From: Afipia sp.
Lineage (GTDB): Bacteria; Pseudomonadota; Alphaproteobacteria; Rhizobiales; Xanthobacteraceae
DNA: 64,000 bases
Reading direction: 5' to 3'
Assembly (NCBI GenBank): GCA_017308575.1
Contig: JAFKEQ010000003.1
Location: forward strand, 1,426,001 to 1,490,000
Of the stretch, positions 46,448 through 56,531 are shown piece after piece (positions within the stretch are counted from its first letter, which is position 1; every line of letters begins with the position of its first letter). The notes under the pieces are model-generated. The model did not search any database, was not told where the DNA came from, and saw only the letters and a list, made by a program, of their open reading frames with translations. The position numbers were made by a program, and so were the translations under genes.

Positions 46448-48930
46448 TGGCTGTTATCGCCGCCCTCCAAGGACTGACGCCTGCGTTCAGGCGGCGCATT
46501 CGCTTGCGCCGTCAAAGCCTCGCCTTGTCTGCTGTTCTGGGGCTTTGCGGAGCGCTCGGCTTTGCGGGCGGGACGATAACGCCCGCCTTGGCGCAGCAGA
46601 CCGTCAACTACCGTTACAACCCGCTTCCCCCGAAGCCGCCCAAGCCCCCACGCCCCCAGAACAACGACGGGCAGATGCTGGTGCGCGCGACCGAGGTGAA
46701 CTACGACTACAACAACTCCCGTGTCGCGGCGGTCGGCAACGTTCAGATCTACTACAACGGGTCCACGCTCGAGGCCGACAAGGTCATCTACGACCAGAAG
46801 ACCAAGCGCCTGCATGCCGAGGGCAACGTCCGTCTGACCGACATCGACGGCAAGATCACCTACGCCAACCTGCTCGACCTGTCCGACGATTACCGGGACG
46901 GGTTCGTCGATTCGCTGCGGCTCGATACCGCGGATCGGACCCGCATGGCCGCGACCCGCGCCGATCGCACCAACGGCGATGTCACGGTCTTCCAGAACGG
47001 TGTCTACACCGCCTGCGCCGCCTGTAAGGACAATCCCAAGAAGCCGCCGCTCTGGCAGGTGAAGGGCGCGCGTATCATCCACAACCAGACCGAGAAGATG
47101 CTTTATTTCGAGGACGCGACCCTCGAGTTCTTCGGTCATCCCGTTGCGTATCTGCCATACTTCTCGACGCCGGACCCGTCGGTGAAGCGCAAGAGCGGCT
47201 TTTTGATTCCGAGCTATCAGTCCAGCTCGCGCAACGGTTTTGGCGTGGAAGTTCCGTATTACTTCGCGCTAGCGCCGGACTACGACGCCACCGTGACGCC
47301 GCGCTACACCTCGAAGCAGGGCCTGCTGATGCAGGGCGAATTCCGCCAGCGCCTCATCAATGGCGCTTACGAAATCCGCGGCTACGGCATCCGTCAGGAC
47401 GATCCGAGCAAGTTCCTTGGCGAACCCGGTGACCGCGAGTTCCGCGGCGGTATCGACACCAAGGGCCAGTTCGCGCTCAACGACAAATGGGTCTGGGGCT
47501 GGGACGCGGTTGCGGTTTCGGACAAGGCGTTCTTCTACGATTACAATCTCGGCCCGTATAAAAACGCGCTCAACTCCTTCCTGCTTGTGCCGGATACCGG
47601 CCTCTCGCAGATTTATCTGACCGGCGTCGGTAACCGCAGCTACTTCGACGCGCGCGTGATGCATTTCCTCGGTTACTCGGCGGCGGACGATCAGGGCCAG
47701 ATTCCGATCGTCCACCCGGTGATCGACTATTCGAACGTCCTCAACCGCAACGTGCTGGGCGGCGAGTTCAGCTATAAGGCGAACTTCCTCAGCCTGAGCC
47801 GTCAGACGGCATCGTTCGATGCGATCAATCCGACCGCATCGCTGAGCGGCTGGTGTACGCCGACGTCCGCAGATCCGACGAAGAAAATTCCGGCGAACTG
47901 CCTCCTTCGCGGCATTCCCGGCGATTACACCCGCCTGACGGCGGAAGTGTCCTGGCGCCGGTCGTTCACCGACTCCATCGGCCAGATCTTCACGCCGTTC
48001 GCCTCGCTGCGCGGCGACCTGATCAGCGCCAACATCGACAACCAGCCGGGCGTGGAGAAATACCTTCCGGTCGGCTCGACCCAGACCGCGCGCCTGATGC
48101 CGACGGTCGGCCTCGAATACCGCTATCCGTTCATCAACGTGCAGCCGTGGGGCACCACCACCATCGAACCCATCGGCCAGTTGATCATCCGGCCCAACGA
48201 ACCGAGCGCCGGCCGCCTTCCCAACGAAGACGCACAAAGCTTCACCTTCGACGACAGCAACCTGTTCAGCGTGGACAAGTTCTCGGGCTACGATCGCGTC
48301 GAAGGCGGCGGCCGCGCCAATGTCGGCGTCCAGGCCACCACGCAGTTCGACCGCGGCGGCTCCATCAACTTCCTGTTCGGCCAATCCTACCAGTTGTTCG
48401 GCCTCAACTCCTTCGCCGTGCAGGACCTGACCAACACCGCCGTGGACAGCGGTCTGGACAAGGCCCGCTCCGACTACGTCGCGCGCATCGCCTATCAGCC
48501 GAACAGGATTTACAGCGTCATTGCCCGCACCCGCCTGGACGAGGCCACCGGCGCCGTGCGGCGCTTCGAACTCGAAGGCAAGGCGAACTTCGATCGCTTC
48601 GGCCTGAGCCTGCTTTACGGCAACTACGACGCGCAGCCGGAACTGGGCTTCCTCAACCGGCGCGAAGGCATCGTCGCCACCGGCTCGTTCAAGGTCGCCA
48701 ACAACTGGATGCTGTCCGGCGCATTGCGCTATGACATCACCAACAACACGGTCAATCAGTACATCGTCGGCGCAGGCTATGTGGACGACTGCTTCATTAT
48801 CGCAGCGAACTACATCACAGACTACGCCTATACCTCAGCCAACTACACCACGCCGGTGACCGATCACCGCATCATGCTGCAGATCGGCCTGCGCACCATC
48901 GGCTCCAGTTCGTTCAACACCTCGCAGTGA
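46447..48930 (+). CDS. lptD: LPS assembly outer-membrane protein LptD
   Basis: An 827-residue outer-membrane protein that inserts LPS with LptE. Signal peptide to about ALAQ, a Pro-rich linker, the OstA/LptA-like domain (MLVRATEVNYDYNNSRVAAVGNVQIYYNGSTLEADKVIYD), then a large barrel from about residue 240 (YFALAPDYDATVTPRYTSKQG onwards). Cys residues at ACAAC, GWCTP, ANCLL and DDCF allow the required disulfides. Start: GTG 46447 overlapping the lptG stop, with GGAGG eight bases before. Confidence 0.96.
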   Translation: MAVIAALQGLTPAFRRRIRLRRQSLALSAVLGLCGALGFAGGTITPALAQQTVNYRYNPLPPKPPKPPRPQNNDGQMLVRATEVNYDYNNSRVAAVGNVQIYYNGSTLEADKVIYDQKTKRLHAEGNVRLTDIDGKITYANLLDLSDDYRDGFVDSLRLDTADRTRMAATRADRTNGDVTVFQNGVYTACAACKDNPKKPPLWQVKGARIIHNQTEKMLYFEDATLEFFGHPVAYLPYFSTPDPSVKRKSGFLIPSYQSSSRNGFGVEVPYYFALAPDYDATVTPRYTSKQGLLMQGEFRQRLINGAYEIRGYGIRQDDPSKFLGEPGDREFRGGIDTKGQFALNDKWVWGWDAVAVSDKAFFYDYNLGPYKNALNSFLLVPDTGLSQIYLTGVGNRSYFDARVMHFLGYSAADDQGQIPIVHPVIDYSNVLNRNVLGGEFSYKANFLSLSRQTASFDAINPTASLSGWCTPTSADPTKKIPANCLLRGIPGDYTRLTAEVSWRRSFTDSIGQIFTPFASLRGDLISANIDNQPGVEKYLPVGSTQTARLMPTVGLEYRYPFINVQPWGTTTIEPIGQLIIRPNEPSAGRLPNEDAQSFTFDDSNLFSVDKFSGYDRVEGGGRANVGVQATTQFDRGGSINFLFGQSYQLFGLNSFAVQDLTNTAVDSGLDKARSDYVARIAYQPNRIYSVIARTRLDEATGAVRRFELEGKANFDRFGLSLLYGNYDAQPELGFLNRREGIVATGSFKVANNWMLSGALRYDITNNTVNQYIVGAGYVDDCFIIAANYITDYAYTSANYTTPVTDHRIMLQIGLRTIGSSSFNTSQ

Positions 48931-49083
48931 TGTCCCGCGACGTGTCGTCTCCACGATCAGGTTTCACGACACTTTCGGGTTGAGCCCGGAAAATGTCCGG
49001 ATTTCATCAGGCGTGCGCATTGCCGCCGCAAACTCGGGGTTGATATTGCGTGATCCACGCGAGAACCTCCAAATCTGGCTAGC

Positions 49084-50031
49084 ATGAGTTCGACCATGAT
49101 CGCTGACCTCCTCCTTCGTCACATCCGCACCGCTGCGCTGGCTGCAGCGGTCCTTGTTGTTTCGGGCTTCGGCTCGAGCGTGATGGCGCAGTCCGTTGCG
49201 GCGATGGTGAACGGCGAACCGGTGACGAATTTCGACATCGATCAGCGCATCAAACTGACCGCCCTGACGACCAAGAAAAACATTTCCCGTCAGGAAGCTC
49301 TCCAGGATCTGATCAACGACAAGGTCAAGATCAAAGAAGGAAAGAAATACGGCCTCGATCTGTCGAGTTCGGATCTCGATGGCGCCTATGGCAATATGGC
49401 GTCACGCATGCGCATGAGCGCAGATCAGCTCAGCAAGATGCTCGAAGGCCACGGAATTCGTCCCGAAACGCTCAAGCTGCGCATCAAGGCCGACATGACA
49501 TGGGGCAATCTGGTGCGCGGCCGGTTTCAGTCAAGCTTCCTTGTCCCCGAAAAGGATCTCGTCGGCATCGGCGTCTCCGGTGACAAATCTGAAACCGAGA
49601 GCTTTGAGTACCTGGTTCGCCCGATCGTCCTTATTGTGCCACGCGGATCGCCCTCATCCGTGGTCGAAAATCGCCGCAAGGAAGCGGAGCTGCTGCGCAG
49701 CCGGATTCAATCGTGCGACGAGGCGCAGGAATTGTTCCGCGCGATGCGCGACGCGGCGATCCGCGATCAGTTGACCAAGACGTCCGCCGACCTTCCGCCC
49801 AATTTGCGCGAACTGCTCGACAAGACTCCAGTCGGAAAACTCACTCCGCCCGAGGTCACCAAGCAGGGTATCGAGATGGTCGCGCTCTGCAGCCGCAAGC
49901 CGACCAAGGCCGATACGCCTGCCAAGCGGGCGGCCCGCGAAAAGATCTACAACGAGAAATACGAAGCGAAGTCCAAGTCGTATCTTCAGGAAGTCCGCAA
50001 GGGCTCCATGATCGAAATCCGCACCAAGTGA
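49084..50031 (+). CDS. surA: SurA-like periplasmic chaperone/peptidyl-prolyl isomerase
   Basis: A 315-residue exported protein: signal peptide to SVMAQS, then a SurA N-terminal domain (VAAMVNGEPVTNFDIDQRIKLTALTTKKNISRQEALQDLINDKVKIKEGKKYGLDLSSSDLD). A single parvulin-like segment follows (about 165-270) without clear catalytic residues, so chaperone activity is more likely than isomerase activity. Place after lptD is the usual order (E. coli lptD-surA-pdxA-ksgA), and LptD is a main SurA client. Confidence 0.88.
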   Translation: MSSTMIADLLLRHIRTAALAAAVLVVSGFGSSVMAQSVAAMVNGEPVTNFDIDQRIKLTALTTKKNISRQEALQDLINDKVKIKEGKKYGLDLSSSDLDGAYGNMASRMRMSADQLSKMLEGHGIRPETLKLRIKADMTWGNLVRGRFQSSFLVPEKDLVGIGVSGDKSETESFEYLVRPIVLIVPRGSPSSVVENRRKEAELLRSRIQSCDEAQELFRAMRDAAIRDQLTKTSADLPPNLRELLDKTPVGKLTPPEVTKQGIEMVALCSRKPTKADTPAKRAAREKIYNEKYEAKSKSYLQEVRKGSMIEIRTK

Positions 50032-50047
50032 TCGCAACGTCGCAACC

Positions 50048-51070
50048 ATGACCCAAGCGGCCGCCCCTCAAGCTCTGGCGCTGACCATCGGCGAGCCGGC
50101 GGGCATCGGCCCCGACATCACCATCGCGGCGTGGCTGAAACGCCGGGAGCTTGATCTTCCAGCTTTCTACCTGATTGGCGACACCGCAGCGATCGCAGCG
50201 CGCGCGCAGGTTCTCGGCGTCAGCATCGCGACGGCCGAAATCAGCGCGGAGAATGCCGGCAGCGTTTTCAACGATGCCCTGCCCGTCGTGAAAACAGGCA
50301 TCGCGGCCACAGTGAAACCGGGCCAGCCCGACGGCACCAGCGCGCCCGCCGCCATTGCATCGATCCGGCATGCCGTGGCCGACGTGATCGCCGGACGCGC
50401 GAGCGCAGTGGTCACCAACCCAATCGCCAAGAGCGTGCTGTATCAGGCAGGCTTCTCCCATCCCGGCCACACCGAATTCCTGGCACAACTGGCCGCCGCG
50501 ACCGGCGGCGCGGTGCCCCATCCGGTGATGATGTTGTGGTCGCCGGACCTCGCCGTGGTGCCGGTGACGATTCACCTGCCGCTGCGCGACGCCATCACGC
50601 AGCTCAATACCGATCTGATCGTCAAAACCGCGCGGGTCGTCGCGGCGGACCTGAAGGCACGTCTCGGCATCGCAAACCCGCGCCTCGCCATTTCCGGTCT
50701 CAATCCGCACGCTGGTGAAGACGGTTCGCTCGGCACTGAAGATCAATCCATTATCGCACCGGCCATCGCCGCGCTGCGCCGGGATGGCATAGAGGTCCGC
50801 GGGCCGCTGCCTGCCGATACGATGTTTCACGCGGCTGCGCGCAAGACCTATGACTGCGCGATCTGCATGTATCACGATCAGGCGCTGATCCCGATCAAGA
50901 CCATCGCATTCGATGACGGCGTCAACGTCACGCTGGGGCTGCCCTTTATCCGCACCTCGCCGGATCACGGCACAGCGTTCGACATCGCAGGCACCGGGCG
51001 CGCCAATCCGTCGAGCCTGATCGCGGCGCTGCGCCTCGCCGCACGCATGGCCTCGGCCTCCGGCACATGA
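50048..51070 (+). CDS. pdxA: 4-hydroxythreonine-4-phosphate dehydrogenase
   Basis: A 340-residue NAD+-dependent enzyme of pyridoxal phosphate synthesis. It has [60 protein letters not shown] (metal His), [20 protein letters not shown] and [36 protein letters not shown] (metal His). Its TGA overlaps the ksgA ATG (ATGA). Confidence 0.96.
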   Translation: MTQAAAPQALALTIGEPAGIGPDITIAAWLKRRELDLPAFYLIGDTAAIAARAQVLGVSIATAEISAENAGSVFNDALPVVKTGIAATVKPGQPDGTSAPAAIASIRHAVADVIAGRASAVVTNPIAKSVLYQAGFSHPGHTEFLAQLAAATGGAVPHPVMMLWSPDLAVVPVTIHLPLRDAITQLNTDLIVKTARVVAADLKARLGIANPRLAISGLNPHAGEDGSLGTEDQSIIAPAIAALRRDGIEVRGPLPADTMFHAAARKTYDCAICMYHDQALIPIKTIAFDDGVNVTLGLPFIRTSPDHGTAFDIAGTGRANPSSLIAALRLAARMASASGT

Positions 51071-51933
51071 GCGCCATCGATAATCTGCCGCCGCTCAGCG
51101 ACGTCATCCGGCGTCACGAACTTTCGGCGAAGAAATCGCTTGGCCAGAATTTCCTGCTCGATCTCAATCTTACCTCGCGCATCGCGCGCGCGGCGGCACC
51201 GCTTGAGGACGCCACGATCGTCGAGATCGGCCCCGGTCCGGGCGGTTTGACCCGCGCACTGCTCGCGCAAGGCGTGCGGCGCGTGATCGCAGTGGAACGC
51301 GACGAGCGCGCCATTCCTGCGCTGGAAGAAATCGCGCAGCACTATCCGGGGCGGCTGACTATCGTGAACGCCGATGCGATGACGTTCGATCCGCGGCCTT
51401 ACCTTGATGGCGAACGCGCCAAGATCGTTGCCAACCTGCCCTACAATATCGCGACGGTCCTTCTGGTTGGCTGGCTCACTACCGACCCATGGCCGCCGTG
51501 GTACGACATGATGGTGCTGATGTTCCAGCGCGAGGTCGCCGAACGCATTGTCGCCCGCGAAAACGACGACGCTTATGGCCGCCTTGGAGTGCTCGCGAAC
51601 TGGCGCGCGGAAACGAAAATCCTGTTCGATATTTCTCCGAGCGCATTCGTGCCGCCGCCCAAGGTCACCTCGTCCGTGGTGCGGCTGATCCCGCGCGCCA
51701 ATCCGGAGCCGTGCGATCTTCGCACGCTGGAGCGCGTCGCCGCGGCTGCCTTCGGCCAGCGCCGGAAGATGTTGCGCCAAAGCCTCAAGTCGCTCGGCGT
51801 CGATCCCGCCGTGCTGGCCGCCGCAGCAGACGTCGAAACGACGCGGCGCGCCGAAACCATCCCCGTTTCAGGCTTTGTTGCTATGGCCCGTGAATTGGCC
51901 AATAGTCCGCCAGCAAGAAAAGAACCGATTTAG
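51067..51933 (+). CDS. rsmA: 16S rRNA dimethyladenosine transferase
   Basis: A 288-residue KsgA that dimethylates two adenines in helix 45 of 16S rRNA. It has [40 protein letters not shown] (SAM site), VNADAMTFD, and the catalytic [12 protein letters not shown] (NLPY). A C-terminal helical domain follows ([23 protein letters not shown]). ATGA overlap with pdxA shows translational coupling. Confidence 0.97.
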   Translation: MSAIDNLPPLSDVIRRHELSAKKSLGQNFLLDLNLTSRIARAAAPLEDATIVEIGPGPGGLTRALLAQGVRRVIAVERDERAIPALEEIAQHYPGRLTIVNADAMTFDPRPYLDGERAKIVANLPYNIATVLLVGWLTTDPWPPWYDMMVLMFQREVAERIVARENDDAYGRLGVLANWRAETKILFDISPSAFVPPPKVTSSVVRLIPRANPEPCDLRTLERVAAAAFGQRRKMLRQSLKSLGVDPAVLAAAADVETTRRAETIPVSGFVAMARELANSPPARKEPI

Positions 51934-51945
51934 GGAGAAACTGAA

Positions 51946-53004
51946 ATGGCCGTGATGCGCCGCCAGTCACTTGTGAAATTCGACGCTCCGCTCTGCGAAA
52001 CCATCGCGGAAACCCCGAAGCCGCAGGGCCGGGAAGTTCTGGTGCGTATCGAGCGCTGCGGACTGTGCCATTCCGACCTGCATATCCAGGACGGCTATGC
52101 AGATCTCGGCAACGGCAAGAAGCTCGACACCACCAAGGGCATGGCGCTGCCGTTCACGCTCGGCCATGAGATCGCAGGCGTTGTCGATGAAGTCGGCCCC
52201 GATGTGGACAAGGCGCTCATCGGCAAGAAGAAGGCCGTGTTTCCGTGGATCGGCTGCGGCCAGTGCCGCGACTGCCTGAACGGCGACGAAAATCTCTGCG
52301 CGCGCAACCGCTATCTCGGCGTCGCCATCGATGGCGGCTTCGCCAGCCACGTGCTGGTGCCGGATGCAAAGTATCTGCTGGATTACGATCCCCTGCCCGT
52401 CAACGTCGCCGCGACCCTGATGTGCTCGGGCGTCACCGCCTACGGCGCACTGAAACGGCATCTGGGGCGGCCGCGCGAGCGCAACATGCTGCTGATCGGC
52501 CTCGGCGGTGTTGGCATGATGGGCCTGTCGTTCGCGCAGGCGATGTTCAAGCAGCCGATTTCCGTCGCGGACCTGAGCGCGACCGCACGCGAGACCGCAC
52601 TGAAGAACGGCGCGAGCGTTGCCTACGATCCGTCCGAAGCCGATATCGTCAAGCGTATCCTCAAGGAAACCGAAGGCGGTTTCGACGAGGTGGTCGATTT
52701 CGCGGGCAACGAGAAGTCGATGGCCTTCGCCATGAGCGTGCTGGCACGCGGCGGCAAGATCGTCGTTTCGGGCTTGATGGGCGGCAACTTCAGCATCCCG
52801 ATGGTGCAATGGGTCTACAAGCGCATGACCGTCGAAGGGTTCATCACCGGCACGCTGGCCGAGGCCAGCGAACTGATGGCGCTGGCACGCGCCGGCAAGA
52901 TCAAGCCGACGCCGATGAAGGAAGAGCCGATGGGCGACGTTCAGAAATGGATCGACCAGTTGCGCGCCGGAAAGGTCGTCGGCCGCATCATGCTGACGAA
53001 CTGA
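51946..53004 (+). CDS. Zinc-type alcohol dehydrogenase
   Basis: A 352-residue medium-chain dehydrogenase. Catalytic zinc ligands: CGLCHSD (Cys) and LGHEIAG (His, Glu). Structural zinc: CGQCRDCLNGDENLC. The Rossmann loop is GLGGVGMMGLSFAQAM. Substrate and cofactor are not fixed by sequence. GGAGA precedes the ATG 12 bases after ksgA, so it may be the last gene of the lpt-ksgA run. Confidence 0.9.
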   Translation: MAVMRRQSLVKFDAPLCETIAETPKPQGREVLVRIERCGLCHSDLHIQDGYADLGNGKKLDTTKGMALPFTLGHEIAGVVDEVGPDVDKALIGKKKAVFPWIGCGQCRDCLNGDENLCARNRYLGVAIDGGFASHVLVPDAKYLLDYDPLPVNVAATLMCSGVTAYGALKRHLGRPRERNMLLIGLGGVGMMGLSFAQAMFKQPISVADLSATARETALKNGASVAYDPSEADIVKRILKETEGGFDEVVDFAGNEKSMAFAMSVLARGGKIVVSGLMGGNFSIPMVQWVYKRMTVEGFITGTLAEASELMALARAGKIKPTPMKEEPMGDVQKWIDQLRAGKVVGRIMLTN

Positions 53005-53013
53005 GCGCCGCGC

Positions 53014-53688
53014 TCAACCGGGCTTCGCCGCCATCCAGATCACATGACGCGCGCCACGCCGCGATGACGTGGCGCGAACATTGATTTCCGCAACATCGAA
53101 TCCCGCCCTGCGCAGACGCTGCGTGAAACGGGCATCAGGTCCGGACGACCAGACGCCGAGCACGCCACCGGGCCGCAGCGCTGCATGAGCCGCGGCTAAT
53201 CCCGACTGACTGTAAAGCGCGTCGTTGGCTTCCCGCGTCAGACCTTCGGGACCGTTGTCGACATCCAGAAGGATGATGTCGTAAGCGGCACGCTCGGCGC
53301 GGATCAGTTGGCCGACATCGATTTCGCGAATGGTCACGCGCGGATCCGTCAGGCTGCTGCCAAAGATTTCCGCCATCGGCCCCCGCGCCCATGCCACCAC
53401 ACTCGGCACAAGTTCGGATACGACGATCCGCGCATCGGGACCGAGCACGGCCAGTGCGGCGCGCAGCGTGAACCCCATGCCCAGTCCGCCGATCAGCATG
53501 CGCGGCTTGTTTCGTGGCTGAACGCGCTTCCAGGCAAGCGTCGCCAGCGCCTCCTCCGATCCGCTGAGACGGCTGTTCATCAACTCATTCTGGCCGAGCT
53601 TGATGGAGAATTCGGCGCCCCTGCGCATCAGGCGAAGTTCGCCGCCGCCCGGCACCTGCGCGGTATCCAGAAGTTCCCAGGGGATCAA
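53014..53688 (-). CDS. Spermidine-synthase-like methyltransferase-fold protein
   Basis: A 224-residue Rossmann-fold protein like the spermidine/spermine synthase group: RMLIGGLGMGFTLRAAL (nucleotide loop), IVVSELVPSVVAWARG (acidic end of strand 2), YDIILLDVDNGPEGL. The typical polyamine-binding Asp-Asp pair is not clear, so the reaction is unknown. Start: TTG at 53688 behind a strong AAGGAG; the longer frame to 53730 lacks a site. Confidence 0.8.
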   Translation of the reverse strand: MIPWELLDTAQVPGGGELRLMRRGAEFSIKLGQNELMNSRLSGSEEALATLAWKRVQPRNKPRMLIGGLGMGFTLRAALAVLGPDARIVVSELVPSVVAWARGPMAEIFGSSLTDPRVTIREIDVGQLIRAERAAYDIILLDVDNGPEGLTREANDALYSQSGLAAAHAALRPGGVLGVWSSGPDARFTQRLRRAGFDVAEINVRATSSRRGARHVIWMAAKPG

Positions 53689-53829
53689 AAGCCGCTCCTT
53701 AGCATTCAAATCACAGGGGAACGCGCCCAAATGTTGCCCCGGCGAGTCCGGATTTGCGGCCCATTGCGACCCAACTTCTCCCCGACAAATCCACCGGGAA
53801 TAAGTTCCGTGTTGCGCAAGGGGGACAGG

Positions 53830-54789
53830 ATGTCAAACCGAACCGCTATCGTCGCGTCTGTTTTGCTCACAGGCTGCGTTTCGATCTCCATCGTCATGCC
53901 AAGTGTCGCGTTCGCTGCGCCGGATGCCGGAAGCGAATGCCTCTCTGCGCCGAAGGCGACAACGCCCGCAGGCGGTCATTGGTACTATCGGCTCGAGAAA
54001 GGCACCAAGCGCAAATGCTGGTATCTCGGCGACGCCGGCGGCAAGGTGAACAAGACTGCCGAAACAGCGCCCGTGGCCGAACCGGACGCGCCGCCGCCGA
54101 AGAAACCGCTTCAGAAATCGGTTGCAAATGCCCGCGCCGAATTGCGCGCAGGATCGCCCGCGAACGAGGATACATCGCTCTCGGACTCGACATGGCCTCC
54201 GCTCACACCCGCTGCCGACGAATCCAGCCATAACGACAATCAGAGCGCTGCGGTCCAGCCCGCCCCGGAGCAGGCGAGTCCGGAAGGCGGAAATCTCTCA
54301 TCGCGCTGGCCGGAGCCGAAATCCGTTGCCTCGGCCACCGACCAGCCAGCGACAAGCGCGCCCGCTCCTGCGCAAACCACTCCGGCCTTGACGCCAGACC
54401 GTCTGGTGATGGCAGCGGCAACGCCCGCGCCCGCGCCCGCGGCGACATCCGCTCCGGCGGTTCAGCCGGTGGCTGCCACCGCTCCGGCCGAGGATAATTT
54501 TTCGATCCGGATTCTGCTGAGCATTCTGGTCGGCGTTCTGGCGCTCGCGGCCATCGTCGGGCCGGTGATCTTCCGCTTCATCAAGCCACGGCGCAACAAG
54601 CGCGACACCGTTCAACGCCGCCCGATCTGGGACATGAATACATCCGGTGCGATCCTTCGTCAGGACGATCCGCGCATGGCACCGCCGCTGGCTTACGTGG
54701 ACCCACTGCCCGAACCGCGCGTCCTCGATGAAGCGGTTGATGAGATCGAACATCTGCTGTCGCGTGCGTCGCGGCGTTCAGCAGCGTGA
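53830..54789 (+). CDS. Exported, membrane-anchored Pro/Ala-rich protein
   Basis: A 319-residue protein. Signal peptide MSNRTAIVASVLLTGCVSISIVMPSVAFA, then a small ordered part (CLSAPKATTPAGGHWYYRLEKGTKRKCWYLGD, with two Cys and aromatic residues), a long disordered Pro/Ala/Ser/Thr stretch (about 70-210), one membrane helix (about 225-245, ILLSILVGVLALAAIVGPVIF), and a cytoplasmic tail ending EHLLSRASRRSAA. The GHWYYRxxxGxxRKCWYL motif is a recurring exported domain in Bradyrhizobium relatives. Function unknown. ATG 53830 has AGGGGGAC upstream. Confidence 0.7.
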   Translation: MSNRTAIVASVLLTGCVSISIVMPSVAFAAPDAGSECLSAPKATTPAGGHWYYRLEKGTKRKCWYLGDAGGKVNKTAETAPVAEPDAPPPKKPLQKSVANARAELRAGSPANEDTSLSDSTWPPLTPAADESSHNDNQSAAVQPAPEQASPEGGNLSSRWPEPKSVASATDQPATSAPAPAQTTPALTPDRLVMAAATPAPAPAATSAPAVQPVAATAPAEDNFSIRILLSILVGVLALAAIVGPVIFRFIKPRRNKRDTVQRRPIWDMNTSGAILRQDDPRMAPPLAYVDPLPEPRVLDEAVDEIEHLLSRASRRSAA

Positions 54790-54800
54790 GCAGGATTTCA

Positions 54801-54826
54801 AGGTGAGACGGTCAGCCGTCTCACCT
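54801..54826. terminator. Perfect hairpin at the gmk stop
   Basis: AGGTGAGACGG / CCGTCTCACCT with a 4-base loop, just after the Pro/Ala-rich protein gene and overlapping the gmk TAG stop. There is no T run, so it may stabilise RNA ends or stop transcription weakly on both sides. Confidence 0.6.
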
Positions 54827-55481
54827 ACTTCGCGAGCTGATTTTGCAAATCGCGCACGAAGGCGGACAGGCCCGGCTGCCGTTCGCGCTTGAGCCGTTCG
54901 GCATTCAGGATGGTCACGACCTGGGTATAGGCTTCGTTGAGATCGCTGTTGACCACGACATAATCGTATTCCGCCCAATGGCTGAGTTCGTGGCTTGCGC
55001 GGCTCATGCGCCCGGCGATGACTTCATCTGAATCCTGTGCGCGGGTGTGCAGCCGCCGTTCAAGATCCCCTGCGGTCGGCGGCAGGATGAAAACGCTGAC
55101 CACATCAACCCGCGCCTTCTCGCGCAGTTGCTGCGTACCCTGCCAATCGATGTCGAACAGCACGTCACGGCCGGACGACAGCGCATGTTCCACGGGCTGG
55201 CGCGGCGTGCCGTAGGAATTGTCGAACACCGTTGCATGTTCGAGCAGCCCGCCGTCCTTCACCATGGCATGAAACCGTGCCTTGTCGATGAAGTGATAAT
55301 GCTCGCCATCGACTTCGCCCGGACGCATGGAGCGTGTCGTGACCGAAACCGACATGCTCAGGCCTGGCATTTTCTCGATCAGCATGCGCGCCAGCGTGGA
55401 CTTGCCCGCGCCCGACGGCGACGACAACACGAACATCAGTCCGCGCCGCTCCACGCCCTTCAAGCTGCCATCCACCGCCAT
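54825..55481 (-). CDS. gmk: Guanylate kinase
   Basis: A 218-residue enzyme phosphorylating GMP and dGMP. P-loop SSPSGAGKSTLARML, GMP-binding SVSVTTRSMRPGEVDGEHYHF, and DIDWQGTQQLREKA with the Walker B-like Asp; the lid is TRAQDSDEVIAGRMSRASHELSHW. It is last in the fab-mltG-yicC-gmk run. Confidence 0.97.
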   Translation of the reverse strand: MAVDGSLKGVERRGLMFVLSSPSGAGKSTLARMLIEKMPGLSMSVSVTTRSMRPGEVDGEHYHFIDKARFHAMVKDGGLLEHATVFDNSYGTPRQPVEHALSSGRDVLFDIDWQGTQQLREKARVDVVSVFILPPTAGDLERRLHTRAQDSDEVIAGRMSRASHELSHWAEYDYVVVNSDLNEAYTQVVTILNAERLKRERQPGLSAFVRDLQNQLAK

Positions 55482-55507
55482 GATGCCGTCCCCTGCCGTG
55501 CGAAAGA

Positions 55508-56395
55508 CTATTCCAGATTCTGGACCTGCTCGCGAAACTGCTCCACCACATTCTTCATCTCGAGCCCGATGTTGGTCAGTTCGATATCGTTGGATTTCGA
55601 ACAGGTGGTGTTCACCTCGCGGTTGAATTCCTGCGCGAGGAAATCCAGCCGGCGTCCCACCGCGCCGCCCTTGCCGAGCAGTTCGCGTGCCTGCGCGATA
55701 TGCGAAGCGATACGGTCGAGTTCCTCGCGAATGTCGGCCTTCGCCGCGATCATGATCGCTTCCTGGCTCAGGCGATCGGAATCAAAGCGATCCGAGGTGT
55801 CGAGCAGCAGGGCAACCTGTTCGGCAATCCTCGCCTTGATGGCGTCCGGCTTGCGTCCGGGCGCGGTTTCCGCACGCTTCGCAAGCTGTTCGATTTCACC
55901 CATCCGTTGCAACAGGATCTGGCCAAGCGCGGAGCCCTCACGCTTGCGCATCTCGATCAGGCTTTGCAGCGCTTGCTCGAACGCAGCGGAAACGGCGGCA
56001 CGCGCGGCCTGCATTTCGGCTTCGTCGCTCTCCGGCTCGACAACTTCGATCACGCCCTTGATTCCGAGCAGGCCGTCCACGCTCGGTGCGACGGCGTCGG
56101 TGCGTGCGGAGATCTCGGCCGCCACCTTCAGGATCGACGAGAGAACCTCGTCATTGATACGCACGATAGAGGCCGCGCCGGTACGTTTGACGGACAGGTT
56201 GGCGTAGACGGTGCCGCGCGAGAGCAGTTCGGCGGCGCGCTTGCGGGCCGGCGCTTCGATATCGTCCCAGCCGGGCGGCAACCGCAGCCTGAAATCAAAG
56301 CCCTTGGCGTTGACGGACTTCAATTCCCATTCGAACGCATACGGACCGCTGGTGCCGTGGCTGCGCGCAAAGCCGGTCATGCTCGACAGCGCCAT
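55508..56395 (-). CDS. YicC/YloC family endoribonuclease
   Basis: A protein of 295 residues from ATG 56395 (MALSSMTGFARSHG). The N-terminal YicC domain has MTGFARSHGTSGPYAFEWELKSVNAKGFDFRLRLPPG, the C-terminal DUF1732 part has GRRLDFLAQEFNREVNTTCSKSNDIELTNIGLEMKNVVEQFREQVQNLE. YicC-type proteins cleave RNA in E. coli and B. subtilis. GAGGAG lies upstream. It is the usual neighbour of gmk and mltG. Confidence 0.92.
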   Translation of the reverse strand: MALSSMTGFARSHGTSGPYAFEWELKSVNAKGFDFRLRLPPGWDDIEAPARKRAAELLSRGTVYANLSVKRTGAASIVRINDEVLSSILKVAAEISARTDAVAPSVDGLLGIKGVIEVVEPESDEAEMQAARAAVSAAFEQALQSLIEMRKREGSALGQILLQRMGEIEQLAKRAETAPGRKPDAIKARIAEQVALLLDTSDRFDSDRLSQEAIMIAAKADIREELDRIASHIAQARELLGKGGAVGRRLDFLAQEFNREVNTTCSKSNDIELTNIGLEMKNVVEQFREQVQNLE

Positions 56396-56531
56396 CGCGA
56401 AACGTCTCCTCACCGAGAAACAACTGCGTCAGCTTGTCCACGAAATCGCAGGATGGTGCAAGACCGCAGGCGCAATCCTGAAGTCCGGAAAATCCGCGAT
56501 TTCAAAAGGCCGGGATATTGAGGCGCGAGAC